This document shows positions 26,949 to 37,541 of a DNA stretch of 52,647 nucleotides, one piece after another. Position 1 is the first letter of the stretch; every line of letters begins with the position of its first letter. Below the pieces are notes generated by a model. That model was given only the letters and a program-made list of their open reading frames with translations, did not search any database and had not been told where the DNA came from. The stretch is from NCBI GenBank assembly GCA_947504275.1, contig CANNHA010000003.1, positions 1 through 52,647 on the forward strand, read 5' to 3'. Position numbers and translations under genes: made by a program. The DNA comes from Flavobacteriales bacterium (lineage in GTDB: Bacteria > Bacteroidota > Bacteroidia > Flavobacteriales_D > Sanyastnellaceae).

Positions 26949-27493
26949 TAGTCAATGTTGTTGTTGATGTTCATTTGGCCTGTTGGTTTCAATATCTGAT
27001 ATTCAGTGAATGCAGCATTGCTGATTAAACCCTTTCCATGCAATATCCCCGTCTTGGTCTGTATCGTTACCCAATCATCCGTCTTGATTAAATCACTGTC
27101 TCTGAAAAAGACAACCGATTCAGACAACATATACTCTTGATCACTGTTGATCATCTTTACATTTCCGTTGGCTTTAAAGACACCTGACTTTTCCCAAAAC
27201 TCTCCCGTATTGGCCGTTAGCACAGCATCTCCTTCTTGTGCATCATAAAAGGTCATTTTAAATCCTTTGTTGGCTATTATAATACTGGTATCTTGAACAA
27301 ACCTCTCAAGCAATGGAGATTCCAATCGCGTAGAACGCTCACCGCGCTCAGAAAAAATATAATCTGCATCAACAATGGACTGCACAGGATAGTTAAAATC
27401 ATCCGTTACAGCTTTTATCTCTGCTATTTCATTTTGACATGAAACACAACAAAAGAAAAGTATTCCTATGAGGAGTGCATGATCTTTCATCAA
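26948..27493 (-). CDS. lptC: LPS export periplasmic protein LptC-like
   Basis: Lipobox CCVSC; YIFSERGERSTRLESPLLERF...GFKMTFYDAQEGDAVLTANTGEFWEKSGVFKANGNVKMINSDQEYMLSESVVFF. Confidence 0.82.
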   Translation of the reverse strand: MMKDHALLIGILFFCCVSCQNEIAEIKAVTDDFNYPVQSIVDADYIFSERGERSTRLESPLLERFVQDTSIIIANKGFKMTFYDAQEGDAVLTANTGEFWEKSGVFKANGNVKMINSDQEYMLSESVVFFRDSDLIKTDDWVTIQTKTGILHGKGLISNAAFTEYQILKPTGQMNINNNID

Positions 27494-28842
27494 TCGTATT
27501 TTCTAACCAAGAACCATTTCTCAAATGGTTGCATTTGGAAACCAACGGACACCACATTCTGACGGGTGGCCAATAAATCACCAGCGCTTTTACTGACGTT
27601 CTGATAAGAGAAATGCAATGCTGAACTGGACTTGGAAGCACGCAATGGGATGGTCAAACCAGCAGACCAAGATCTTAAGTCAACCGCCTTGCTCTCCAAC
27701 TGAATATTCTCTTTTCCTTGAGTAAAACCTACCCTGTAACGAATACTCGACCAAAAATTATTGGCCCGTTCCGCAGCAAAAGGTTGTACTTCTAAGAATG
27801 TAGCATATCGTTCAGCACGAGAAAAATTTCCCAAAGTATTCAGAGAAAACGTAGTGGATACATTGGTCCAATCTTGAACAGAATACTGTACACCTAATGA
27901 AAACTTACCTCCTGCTTTGCTCAGCCATGTTAACATTCCAGCTACTTTCAATTGATCGGGCGTTCTCATGCTTCCTTTACCGCTGACCAAGACAAAGCCT
28001 GTATCCAATGTAATATCTTCGCCAGCATAGGAAACAGTGCTCACACCGTAAATTCGCTCGTTGGCTTTTAAGTCAAAAGATGGTGAATACATCAAACTGC
28101 TGGTTAGCAAGATTAAATGTTGTTTTCCAGACTTTTTTACATTGCCGATTAATGGCATTTGGTGAAGAACAGAAATATCATAACGCATTGTCTTTACTTC
28201 CAGCCATTGGTCAAATCGACTATCGTACATCTGTGTCGAATTAAAGTCCATCTTGCGGTGAAAACTCATAGCGCCAAACATAAAATATCCATTGACACCA
28301 ATGGACAATTGTTGCCCCAAATAATGAGCACTATCCAAACCCCATGCAAAACTGCGTGCTCCGCCAAAGACCAATTGATTAATTCCCCCTTCACCACTAT
28401 GAAGAATATCTCCTGATAAGGAATCATTCACTGAAAACGCATTGCCCATGTTGTAACCCACGCGACTATAATTGTTTAAACCTACAGCAAACCCATATGG
28501 AGATCCGCTGCGCTTAAAAGCAAAAGCCACTTCTCCTACCTGACCACCGCGATACGGAGACGAAGCAATCTCACCCTTGTACTTGGTTTCATGCATCATC
28601 ATGCTAGATTGAAAGGATGTTTCTTTTAACCAAGCATATGATGCAGGATTGTCCAATAGTACAACATTCAAATCCGTAGGAACAAGAGAAACACCTGCCA
28701 ACCCTTTGCTCAAAGCATTGTCATGTATAGTCTTTTCTCCAATTCCCCAGCGCGTAAACGGATCATTCATCGTGTATTGAGCCATCAACGGCACAGTCCC
28801 CAAGATCATCCAAAAAACAATCAAAAATAATTTAGCCTTCAT
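27490..28842 (-). CDS. outer membrane beta-barrel protein, hypothetical
   Basis: Signal peptide; barrel-like strands; conserved position between lptC and coaX. Confidence 0.7.
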   Translation of the reverse strand: MKAKLFLIVFWMILGTVPLMAQYTMNDPFTRWGIGEKTIHDNALSKGLAGVSLVPTDLNVVLLDNPASYAWLKETSFQSSMMMHETKYKGEIASSPYRGGQVGEVAFAFKRSGSPYGFAVGLNNYSRVGYNMGNAFSVNDSLSGDILHSGEGGINQLVFGGARSFAWGLDSAHYLGQQLSIGVNGYFMFGAMSFHRKMDFNSTQMYDSRFDQWLEVKTMRYDISVLHQMPLIGNVKKSGKQHLILLTSSLMYSPSFDLKANERIYGVSTVSYAGEDITLDTGFVLVSGKGSMRTPDQLKVAGMLTWLSKAGGKFSLGVQYSVQDWTNVSTTFSLNTLGNFSRAERYATFLEVQPFAAERANNFWSSIRYRVGFTQGKENIQLESKAVDLRSWSAGLTIPLRASKSSSALHFSYQNVSKSAGDLLATRQNVVSVGFQMQPFEKWFLVRKYD

Positions 28843-29542
28843 TCAACCAATAATTTAAACCCCAAAGATTCATGTGATTTGCAACCACAAAGCGCTCCTT
28901 GAAATGCTTTTCCAAATGTACGACATCGCTTCCTGTAATCATGACCTGATCAACATGCTCTGTTTCACAAAATAAGTCAATCATACCCTCCAATTCCATT
29001 TGCCATCCCTTCATTCCGCCGATGTACAAATTATTTAATGTTCCTTTTACAGATGTAGGTTTTAGATGATCCATCAAAGGCAACTGGGCTGTAAAATGAT
29101 GCATCGCATTCCACCGCATTTGCAATCCTGGAGAAATGGCCAATCCTGAAATACAAAAATCATTGACCATGGTATAGGTAATACAAGTTCCCAAGTCCAC
29201 GACAAGAATTGACGCGTCATTGCTTGATTTAAATCGCGCTCCTATAGCAGCGGCCAAACGATCCAAACCCATTTCAGATGGCTCAGCATAATCGATAAAA
29301 AATGGTGAGATCTCACTAGCCGATAACAGTCGAACATTGTTAAAGCTAAGCCAATCCAAAGGCCCCTTTACATTACTAACTGCTATGCTATGCGGAGGAT
29401 ATTTTTCTTCTACTTCCTTAACTTGAATTGAAGTAGGGTTCTCTCTAAATTGAAATACTTCCAACAACTCATTGTCTTTAAAAACACCCCACTTGATTGA
29501 GGAATTGCCCGCATCAATGCACCAATTGTAGTTTGTCATCAA
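28832..29542 (-). CDS. coaX: Type III pantothenate kinase
   Basis: CIDAGNSSIKWGVF, GLDRLAAAIGARF, ILVVDLGTCITYTMV, GLAISPGLQMRWNAMHHFTAQLP. Confidence 0.93.
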   Translation of the reverse strand: MMTNYNWCIDAGNSSIKWGVFKDNELLEVFQFRENPTSIQVKEVEEKYPPHSIAVSNVKGPLDWLSFNNVRLLSASEISPFFIDYAEPSEMGLDRLAAAIGARFKSSNDASILVVDLGTCITYTMVNDFCISGLAISPGLQMRWNAMHHFTAQLPLMDHLKPTSVKGTLNNLYIGGMKGWQMELEGMIDLFCETEHVDQVMITGSDVVHLEKHFKERFVVANHMNLWGLNYWLNEG

Positions 29543-31614
29543 TCTTTGTGCAATAAGGTAACCAAGCCCCGCGCCTCGATGGGCTGTCCTCCACCCATCG
29601 TGTATCGGATGTAATAAACATAAACGCCTTGTGCAATTTTGTCACCATCATCAGTTATACCCGTCCAGCCTTGATTATAGTCGTGGCTTTCAAACAATAC
29701 ATCACCCCATTTGCTGTATACATACATCTCATAAAAATCAAGAGGAGCATAAGAAATAACGGGCCTAAATACATTATTGACACCACCTGTCACTATGGCA
29801 TTTGGAATAAAGAATTTAGGGTCATGAATCAAAACTACCTCATTTGAAAAAACAGAAAATGTTGTATCAAAATTCAACGAAGGATTGGAAATCATTTCCA
29901 ATCGGTAAGCGACATAACCATCCGATTGATAAAGTGAATCAATATAATCATTATAACTCAATTGATTGACAGAAACGTCCGCTAGAAACTCATACCATCC
30001 AAACTCTCCTACCTTTCTATGCAGAACATACTTATTGATTCCTTCCGACCAAGTTTCATAGGGTTTCCATTGCAATAAGCCCTCATACTTGTTGTCCATT
30101 TTCAATCCTTCAAGCACCACATTCTTGCAGGTGTTACTGATATAAACGGTGTCGTTGCATTGATTAAAGACCAGCACGCGAAACTTGTATTTAAAAAACT
30201 CAGGATCCAACTCATACACTTGAAAAACAATTGGGGTTGCTGCATTTGTTTTCTCTTCAATAAAATTCCACGTTTGCAAAAAATCATCGAACCGTTGCAA
30301 TTCATAACGATGTACCGTTGGTGTTGTAGAAGTTTGAAAAGTCACGGTAATGGAATTGTCTAATTCCACTGAAACTCCAGAAAGATAATTATAAGCCGGA
30401 GGAACAGGATAATTGAGTGTGATGGTTTGCACATTGCTCACAGCAAAGTAACCATCATTGGCGGTGGCCAATACATAAAAACTGTGATTTAAATCCGTAA
30501 AACCATTGAGGTTAACAGACCATTGTGTTGTATTTCCATTTACAACACCCAATTGGGTGAAAGTCCCATTGGCTTCAGCATGAAAAATGGTGTAGCTCTC
30601 CACACCGTTTTCCCAACCTTGGTATGCCGTCCATTGCAATTGAATTTGATCTGTGCAGGGCAGTTGATTGACGGGCGATAACAAGACCGCGCAATTGCAA
30701 GTACTTCCTGTTACACTGGTATTGGGTGAAGGCGGATTGCCATTGGGGCAGCCATCAAATGCCGCCAATAAGTAACAGCCTGTCTGAGTAGCGCTATTAA
30801 TAGTTGGATCCAAATAAGTGGTTGTAGGAACAAACAACGTTTCTGCTATGGCCACTGAACCACCACTGCACCGATACAAAATATAACCTTCTGTATCCGT
30901 TGATGCACTTGGATCCCAACTGATCATGGGATTGCCATTGGACACACTTACCGAGGTAATCAAAGGTACTGCCGGCGGGGTTTGATCATTAAAAACACCC
31001 TCAGCCACATTGGAAACATTCAAACAGGTTCCCATTTGCGTAGAGACCACAAATGACATGAGTGCATTGCAAGTAGTGACCTCTACACTGTACCCTCCAC
31101 TTCCATCAGAAATCAAAGCAGAGTTATTCCAAGACGTATTGACATCATCCCAAATAAGATTGTATGGCACACTCGATTCACCTGTCCAATCGAGGTCTGC
31201 ATAACCCAGAGGTGAAGACGACGGCGTTGCCGTTAAAAAAGTATTACAGTGGGTAAGACCCGGATCAGACAATAAATTCCCAAATCCCGTATTGTATTCA
31301 ATTACAATATAATAACAGATTGCATTGGCTGCAGCGTCATTAATATTGTCTAAAAAAGAAACAGTAGCAATGTTGTTGATCTGGGCAATTTCGATAAAAG
31401 GACCTGCAGATACTGAAGCAAAAATATGATAAGCCACAAACTCACCGTTGGGATCAGCTGGCGCTGTCCAGATAATATTGCTCGATCCATTGATATCAAC
31501 CTGAGAGCAATCAATATCGGGAGAAGTCAATTGCGCTTGTGCGCTATGGACCAAAATCAACATGCCCATCATGAACAAAACCAAAACACTATTTCTAGTC
31601 AATGTTGATATCAT
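29539..31614 (-). CDS. Secreted Fn3-like protein with gliding-motility/T9SS type-B C-terminal domain
   Basis: FIPNAIVTGGVNNVFRPV...YEMYVYSKWGDVLFESHDYNQGWTGITDDGDKIAQGVYVYYIRY. Confidence 0.88.
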   Translation of the reverse strand: MISTLTRNSVLVLFMMGMLILVHSAQAQLTSPDIDCSQVDINGSSNIIWTAPADPNGEFVAYHIFASVSAGPFIEIAQINNIATVSFLDNINDAAANAICYYIVIEYNTGFGNLLSDPGLTHCNTFLTATPSSSPLGYADLDWTGESSVPYNLIWDDVNTSWNNSALISDGSGGYSVEVTTCNALMSFVVSTQMGTCLNVSNVAEGVFNDQTPPAVPLITSVSVSNGNPMISWDPSASTDTEGYILYRCSGGSVAIAETLFVPTTTYLDPTINSATQTGCYLLAAFDGCPNGNPPSPNTSVTGSTCNCAVLLSPVNQLPCTDQIQLQWTAYQGWENGVESYTIFHAEANGTFTQLGVVNGNTTQWSVNLNGFTDLNHSFYVLATANDGYFAVSNVQTITLNYPVPPAYNYLSGVSVELDNSITVTFQTSTTPTVHRYELQRFDDFLQTWNFIEEKTNAATPIVFQVYELDPEFFKYKFRVLVFNQCNDTVYISNTCKNVVLEGLKMDNKYEGLLQWKPYETWSEGINKYVLHRKVGEFGWYEFLADVSVNQLSYNDYIDSLYQSDGYVAYRLEMISNPSLNFDTTFSVFSNEVVLIHDPKFFIPNAIVTGGVNNVFRPVISYAPLDFYEMYVYSKWGDVLFESHDYNQGWTGITDDGDKIAQGVYVYYIRYTMGGGQPIEARGLVTLLHKD

Positions 31615-32550
31615 TTACAACGATAATTTTTGAACGGCTGCTTTGAAATCCATCATGGTTTGATCAATGATTTGTTTGGCTGAAAATACATGGCCCAATC
31701 GGGCAGAAACTTGACCAATCTCCAATTCACCTTCTATCATATCTCCTTCAAACATTCCCTTTTTGGCCCTACCACGTCCCAATAACGCTTTTAACTCGTC
31801 ATTTGTTGCACCGCTGTGGTAGGCCATTTTTACTTGATCTGCAAATGGGTTGTTCAACAAACGTACAGGGGTAATTTCTTTCAAGGTAAGGTGCGTATCA
31901 CCTTCCTTAGCTGCAATCACCGCTTGCTTAAAGGCATCATGGGCGGAAGACTCTTCACAAGCCACAAATCGCGACCCCATTTGCACACCTTGGGCACCCA
32001 AAGCAAATGCCGCCAACATGGATCTACCATCGGCAATTCCTCCAGCAGCAATAACAGGAATGCTTACCGCATCAACTACTTGTGGGATTAAACAAAGGGT
32101 GGTAGTTTCTTCTCTACCATTGTGGCCACCCGCCTCAAATCCTTCCGCAACAACTGCATCACAGCCTGCGTCTTGCGCCTTAATAGCAAACTTGGAACTG
32201 GAAACCACATGAATCAACTTACAACCTGCGGTTTTGAAAGTCTCCGCGTACATTTTTGGATTACCCGCGGAGGTAATCACCACCGGCACTTTTTCCTCTA
32301 AAATAATCTGAATATGATCGGCTACTTGAGGATAAATCAAGGGCAGATTAACCGCAAATGGGCGAACAGTTGCCGACTTGCACTTTCTGATTTGTTCTCT
32401 TAAAACATCAGGATACATAGAACCAGAACCAATTGTACCCAAACCGCCAGCATTGCTAACCGCTGCAGCCAACTCCCATCCTGAGCACCAAATCATTCCC
32501 CCCTGAACAATGGGATATTGAATACCAAAAAGTCCTGAAATATCATTCAC
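31615..32550 (-). CDS. Nitronate monooxygenase family protein
   Basis: YPIVQGGMIWCSGWELAAAVSNAGGLGTIGSGSM, GCDAVVAEGFEAGGHNGR, VIAAGGIADGRSMLAAFALGAQGVQMGSRF. Confidence 0.92.
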   Translation of the reverse strand: MNDISGLFGIQYPIVQGGMIWCSGWELAAAVSNAGGLGTIGSGSMYPDVLREQIRKCKSATVRPFAVNLPLIYPQVADHIQIILEEKVPVVITSAGNPKMYAETFKTAGCKLIHVVSSSKFAIKAQDAGCDAVVAEGFEAGGHNGREETTTLCLIPQVVDAVSIPVIAAGGIADGRSMLAAFALGAQGVQMGSRFVACEESSAHDAFKQAVIAAKEGDTHLTLKEITPVRLLNNPFADQVKMAYHSGATNDELKALLGRGRAKKGMFEGDMIEGELEIGQVSARLGHVFSAKQIIDQTMMDFKAAVQKLSL

Positions 32551-32639
32551 GCTTTAAAAATACTGCAAAATGAAAGACTTTTTTAATTTTTTGCTGCAAT
32601 CCAAAAAAACATTATCTTCGTTGCTCACATTACTGAACC

Positions 32640-33668
32640 ATGAAAAAATTAGTACTCTTTTTATTGTTGGCTTTCGCGTTAGAACAAAACGCTTCAGCTC
32701 AGTTTAAATACGATTATGGTTTCAGATTTGGTGGAGCCAATTATCTAGGAGACATCGGAGGAAAAAACTTACCCAGAAGGGATTTGGTTGTGGACATGCA
32801 CCTACCAAGTACCAGATGGGCAGTAGGTGGTTTTATCCGAAAAAGGAAAAATAAAAAACTCGCTTTCACCAGTACTTTCGATTACATCAGAATTCAAGGG
32901 ACCGATGAACTAACCACTTACTTTCCAAGAAGGGCAAGGAACTTGACTTTTAAAAATGACATGTTCGAGTTAGCGGCAAGAGCTGAATACACATTATACT
33001 ACGACAGCGATTTGAGCAATCAAGGATATTTCAATCCTGATATGAAGATCTACGTTTTTGGTGGTGTTGCGGGATTATTCACCAATCCAAAGGGATTGAT
33101 GAATTACTATGCTGCAAAAAATTATAATCGCGCTACAGGGGAAGATTTAGAGGGAGAATGGATTTCTTTAAGAAAGTATAAAACAGAAGGTCAAGCAAAT
33201 GCATATTCAGCGGCGGCTATAGCGGTTCCCATGGGTATTGGCATGTATTTCACCTACATGAAGAAATGGAGAATCGGCTGGGAATATTCATGGAGAATGA
33301 CTTTCACGGATTATTTAGACGACATCTCTGGCGCTTATCCTGATCCATTAGTCATAGCTGAAAGTAACCCAGATGCCAACACTTTGCTGGACTCATATAT
33401 CTATCATAGCTATGATGAGAGCTTTGTGGGTAAAAAGGTTAATGGTACATTTATCCCTGCCGAATCCAACCCTGATGGTATACTTCCTGCCAACTTTGAC
33501 ACCAAAGGTAGCCCTAGAGGAAATCCTTTGAACAACGACAATTATATGACTTTCCAACTGTACGTGAGCAAAGTAATCCGCTCTAAATCCAACTTCTACA
33601 AATCCAAATACAGTTGGATGCGCGGGAAGAATAGTGGTGGGGTCCGAAGGGCAAAAATCCGATTCTAA
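32640..33668 (+). CDS. DUF6089-like outer membrane protein
   Basis: Signal peptide then FKYDYGFRFGGANYLGDIGG; barrel strands. Confidence 0.8.
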   Translation: MKKLVLFLLLAFALEQNASAQFKYDYGFRFGGANYLGDIGGKNLPRRDLVVDMHLPSTRWAVGGFIRKRKNKKLAFTSTFDYIRIQGTDELTTYFPRRARNLTFKNDMFELAARAEYTLYYDSDLSNQGYFNPDMKIYVFGGVAGLFTNPKGLMNYYAAKNYNRATGEDLEGEWISLRKYKTEGQANAYSAAAIAVPMGIGMYFTYMKKWRIGWEYSWRMTFTDYLDDISGAYPDPLVIAESNPDANTLLDSYIYHSYDESFVGKKVNGTFIPAESNPDGILPANFDTKGSPRGNPLNNDNYMTFQLYVSKVIRSKSNFYKSKYSWMRGKNSGGVRRAKIRF

Positions 33669-33676
33669 AAGAGGAT

Positions 33677-36600
33677 TTAGAAATCCATATTAAGAGATAG
33701 GTAAAACACCCGCGGCAGCACTTGTCTGTCATCTATTCCCCATGCCCAATCTGCCCGAAGGTAATAGCCCAAAACTTTTGAGCGAAGACCAAATCCATAG
33801 CCGACAATTACGGGTTCCTTGAAGCTACTAACCGCTACAGTGATTGGATTTTGAACTACCGTTACCGTATTGAATCCATTCTGTTGATCATATGGCGATT
33901 TACCTGTCCAAGCGCTGCCTGCATCTGCAAAACCAATCACTTGAAAATACCGCAAGAAATCACTGCTTATTGGTCGTTTCGAAAAATAACTAAACAAAGG
34001 CAAACGTATCTCTGCATTCAAAGCCATAAATGAATTCCCATTTCGAGCATTGACATAAAAACCGCGCATTGGGCCACAAAAAGAGGCAAATCGGTAATTC
34101 ATTGTATCTGAAACTTCGGTAGAATTATCCACCTTTTGAAAGAGCCAGTTATCAACGCCACCCAGGTAATGAACGATTTTTTGCGTTCCAAAAGAAGTGG
34201 CACCGGCCCATCTAATGGCTCCAATTATGTTCCTATGCAACTTGACGTAATGTCTTATATCACCGCCAATCACCTGCATGTCCGATTTAATGCTCCAATC
34301 GTCTACACGCTGCATCCGCTCATACCAAATCTTACCTCTGGTGCCTTGCAGCAAATTCATGTCCAAAGAACGCGTGTTATCAATGACATACTCCAACAAT
34401 ACTCCTGCGTTGTGTTCATTGACATTTGGATTGGCCAAAGATTGCGGATCCACAGACAAATCAATGCTTCGGTCCCAACGGTATTGTCCACTGATCCTGA
34501 AAGATTGAAACTCATCCAAGGGGTATTTCAATTGCTGCGTTACAAAATAGGTCTCCTGTCTGTATGCACTAAATACACCTCCCCAACGTTGCGATCTTCT
34601 TTGAAATGTTGTCTTCTTATCCAATTGCTCTTTGTTGTTCTCAAATGCAATTCCAAAATCACTGTTTCTAATATCAGCAGAAATCCTTACGGCTGCAATC
34701 AAACGAAAATCCTCCATCAAATCACTCAATGAGACCTTGAACAATCCGCTCATACCTGGAAAAATACTCGTTGGTCCCGATGCCGCACTTTGATAAAAGT
34801 TGGTCACAAAGGTGTTGTCCAATAATGTGGAAGCATAATCAGTGGTAAAATTCAAATCATAATTGCTCCGCTTCCACTCATTGTCTTTGGACTTTTCTTT
34901 GCCTGGTATTAACTCATCCAATACCAAGGTTTGTTTCTCCAAAACAAAATTCTTTCGTTCATTGTAAAATTGATACTCAGAAACATCGATTCTACCCAAT
35001 TGTATATCCCTTGGAATAAAACGCAAGGTGTCTGCGGGCAATGCAATGATGGTTTCTTTCCTATTTATTAATGACGTACTCTCAAAATGTTTCAGTTGCA
35101 ACTTAGTAACATGAGGAAAGCCATTGAAATCATGCCGAATTATCCAAGAATGATCAGCGCTCAACCATTGTTCCACCTTTGACACATAAGACAACTTGGC
35201 CAACTCATTCAATCGGGGTTCTTTTCTGTAATGCACCGTTGTATCGACAAAGGCAATAACAGAATCCCATTTTACTCGATAAAAAACTTGTTGTTCATCT
35301 ATATACTCCACACAACCCATTTCATCACTCCCCCAATCATAGGCAAATCGCAAAGGACGATTGGTTTCATAAATGGTCTCAATCTTAGGCGACATTTGTG
35401 TTGATTCAACCTGATTCAACTGGTATTTCCATTCACCATCTTGGATTGATTTGGACAAGAAAATAACCTTCTTGTTGGGAAGATACACGGGTGAATAATC
35501 ATCATCATCAGACTTGGTCAACGCCCTTGGTGTATTGGCTATTGTTGGCATTAAAAAGACATCACTTCTACCAGCCAAAACACCTATAAAAACAATGTTT
35601 TTTCCATCATTGCTAAAACGGGGCTGAATAATTTTATCTACAGCAAAAACTTCCTTTTCACTCCAATTTTTGTCTTGAACATTATACTGTGCAAAGCGCA
35701 TAAATCCGCGTTTCTCATAAAATACAGCCAACATTTCCCCTGAAGGATGCCAAGCAATGGCCGGATAAGTTAAATCATCGGGACGATCTTGTTTGGGTTG
35801 TCTCTTTAATATACAATTTAATTTCTTAGAGGTTGTATCATAAACCCACACGCGGTATTGCCCCCACTCATGTGTAATAAAAGCCCATTGGTCACCTTTG
35901 GCATTCACCATAAAGTCCCTGTAAATAAATCGCTTTTTGGCCTTTCGATCAATCTCTCCCATGAGCTTCCTGGCCGCCATGGTATTGGGAAGTCCATCTG
36001 GCTTGAGCATGGGTTGGGTCTTTAATTTGTAATACTGATAAAACTCTTCAACTATACCATCCAATGTTTTTCCCAATACTATCTCAAATCCTGCATCAAC
36101 ACCTCTTGTGAACTTTGACATTTGAACAATGCTGGGAATAACACCTGAGCCATAACGATCTTCAATGAATGTCCAAAATGCAGCTCCACCAAGCGAGGCA
36201 GATGTATTTTTCCAAAAATTGATTTGATGCCTCTTTCGGCGCAGTTCAGAGTACATAAACAAATCAATCTCCTCATGAGAAGCCCCGGACTTCCAATGAG
36301 CCAAACCCTTTAAAAACCACTCCGGTAAAGAAGAAGATGCAGCTGCTTTAACAGCGTCCTTCCATCCGTTTCCAAGAATAATTTGATTCAAAGCAATGGA
36401 AGTCAAACCTTGCTTCAGTTGGCGAGCGTATGCCTGATGGTCACCTTCAAAAAAAACAAAGAGTTTATTTTGAATAATCTGATCTGTTCCCATGATCTGA
36501 AAACGCTCATCTAAGGTGGTGCCTACATTGCTCTGGCGCATGTCTGATTGACTGAGGTAAACCAAGATGTAAAAGCGCTCAGTGGGTTCAAAACCAAAAA

Positions 36601-36838
36601 ACTTGGTTAACTCATCACATATTGCATCACTCTGCTTGGCCGTTTCCAAGGCCAACTTCTCTCCTCCTTGATAAAAATATACATCTGCATACTTTCCTTT
36701 AAAATACGACCAATCAAAATGCCTGAATTGCACCCTGTTTTTTCCAAAGTCTAAATTGCTTCCTTGATAAAACTGCGCCTGCACTTTTCCGCAAAAGAAA
36801 AAGATCAACAAGCACAATAAGAAAATTCGTTTTATCAT
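33677..36838 (-). CDS. Large surface protein: degenerate peptidase-MA-like region, TolB-like beta-propeller, C-terminal outer-membrane barrel
   Basis: SSLPEWFLKGLAHW (gluzincin-like), WHPSGEMLAVFYEKRG / PRFSNDGKNIVFIG propeller blades, barrel-like C-terminus with GYGFGLRSKVLGYYLRADWAWGID. Confidence 0.75.
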   Translation of the reverse strand: MIKRIFLLCLLIFFFCGKVQAQFYQGSNLDFGKNRVQFRHFDWSYFKGKYADVYFYQGGEKLALETAKQSDAICDELTKFFGFEPTERFYILVYLSQSDMRQSNVGTTLDERFQIMGTDQIIQNKLFVFFEGDHQAYARQLKQGLTSIALNQIILGNGWKDAVKAAASSSLPEWFLKGLAHWKSGASHEEIDLFMYSELRRKRHQINFWKNTSASLGGAAFWTFIEDRYGSGVIPSIVQMSKFTRGVDAGFEIVLGKTLDGIVEEFYQYYKLKTQPMLKPDGLPNTMAARKLMGEIDRKAKKRFIYRDFMVNAKGDQWAFITHEWGQYRVWVYDTTSKKLNCILKRQPKQDRPDDLTYPAIAWHPSGEMLAVFYEKRGFMRFAQYNVQDKNWSEKEVFAVDKIIQPRFSNDGKNIVFIGVLAGRSDVFLMPTIANTPRALTKSDDDDYSPVYLPNKKVIFLSKSIQDGEWKYQLNQVESTQMSPKIETIYETNRPLRFAYDWGSDEMGCVEYIDEQQVFYRVKWDSVIAFVDTTVHYRKEPRLNELAKLSYVSKVEQWLSADHSWIIRHDFNGFPHVTKLQLKHFESTSLINRKETIIALPADTLRFIPRDIQLGRIDVSEYQFYNERKNFVLEKQTLVLDELIPGKEKSKDNEWKRSNYDLNFTTDYASTLLDNTFVTNFYQSAASGPTSIFPGMSGLFKVSLSDLMEDFRLIAAVRISADIRNSDFGIAFENNKEQLDKKTTFQRRSQRWGGVFSAYRQETYFVTQQLKYPLDEFQSFRISGQYRWDRSIDLSVDPQSLANPNVNEHNAGVLLEYVIDNTRSLDMNLLQGTRGKIWYERMQRVDDWSIKSDMQVIGGDIRHYVKLHRNIIGAIRWAGATSFGTQKIVHYLGGVDNWLFQKVDNSTEVSDTMNYRFASFCGPMRGFYVNARNGNSFMALNAEIRLPLFSYFSKRPISSDFLRYFQVIGFADAGSAWTGKSPYDQQNGFNTVTVVQNPITVAVSSFKEPVIVGYGFGLRSKVLGYYLRADWAWGIDDRQVLPRVFYLSLNMDF

Positions 36839-36869
36839 TGCCGCAATTTAATGCTTAAAGCTTTACAAC

Positions 36870-37535
36870 ATGTCTATACAAACCATAAAAAGAAACAAAA
36901 TTGAAGTTCATAGCTTAACCGCAGGACCCTTTCAAGAAAACACATTTATTGTTGTACATGACAGTCATAAAATCACGATTATTGATCCCGGTGTGAGCAA
37001 CACAAATGAAGAGATGATTTTGAAAAATTTAATAGCTGAAATCAATCTTCCTGTTCAACAAATTCTCAATACGCACTGCCACATCGATCACGTATTGGGC
37101 AATGATTTTTGTGTAAATAGCTATGGAGCTCCATTGTATTATAGTGCAAAAGATGAATACAACCTTGAACGAGCCATTCAGATGAGTGAGCTTTGGTCAA
37201 TACCATACAAAACTTCTCCAATGGCTACCAACTATATTGACGAAGGAGACACGGTCATTTGGGGAAATTCAGGTGTTGACATATGGCACGTCCCAGGACA
37301 TTGCAAAGGTCACTTGGCCTTCATTGATCATGAGAACAGATGCATATTTAGCGGCGATGTTTTGTTCTATGAAAGCATTGGTAGAATTGACTTGCCTGGT
37401 GGAGATGCTGATGAAATTGAAAAATCTATAGCGCGACTTTACACCTTACCCGATGACTATACCATTTTCTGTGGACATGGCCAAACAACCAATATCGGAC
37501 ATGAAAAAAAGCACAATCCTTTTTTCAAGGGATAA
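36870..37535 (+). CDS. MBL-fold metallo-hydrolase (glyoxalase II-like)
   Basis: TVHxHxDH motif NTHCHIDHVLGND; HVPGHCKGHLAF; FSGDVLF; FCGHGQTTNIGHEKKHNPF. Confidence 0.93.
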   Translation: MSIQTIKRNKIEVHSLTAGPFQENTFIVVHDSHKITIIDPGVSNTNEEMILKNLIAEINLPVQQILNTHCHIDHVLGNDFCVNSYGAPLYYSAKDEYNLERAIQMSELWSIPYKTSPMATNYIDEGDTVIWGNSGVDIWHVPGHCKGHLAFIDHENRCIFSGDVLFYESIGRIDLPGGDADEIEKSIARLYTLPDDYTIFCGHGQTTNIGHEKKHNPFFKG

Positions 37536-37541
37536 TTGCCA

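Noticed and set aside
25467-31614. CNNM-LptC-OMP-CoaX-T9SS protein cluster as a novel system
   Set aside because: Arrangement resembles a common Bacteroidota core cluster; nothing unusual seen.
34136-34732. 198-aa plus-strand ORF
   Set aside because: Fully antisense to the large propeller/barrel gene; composition resembles a shadow frame, no motif.
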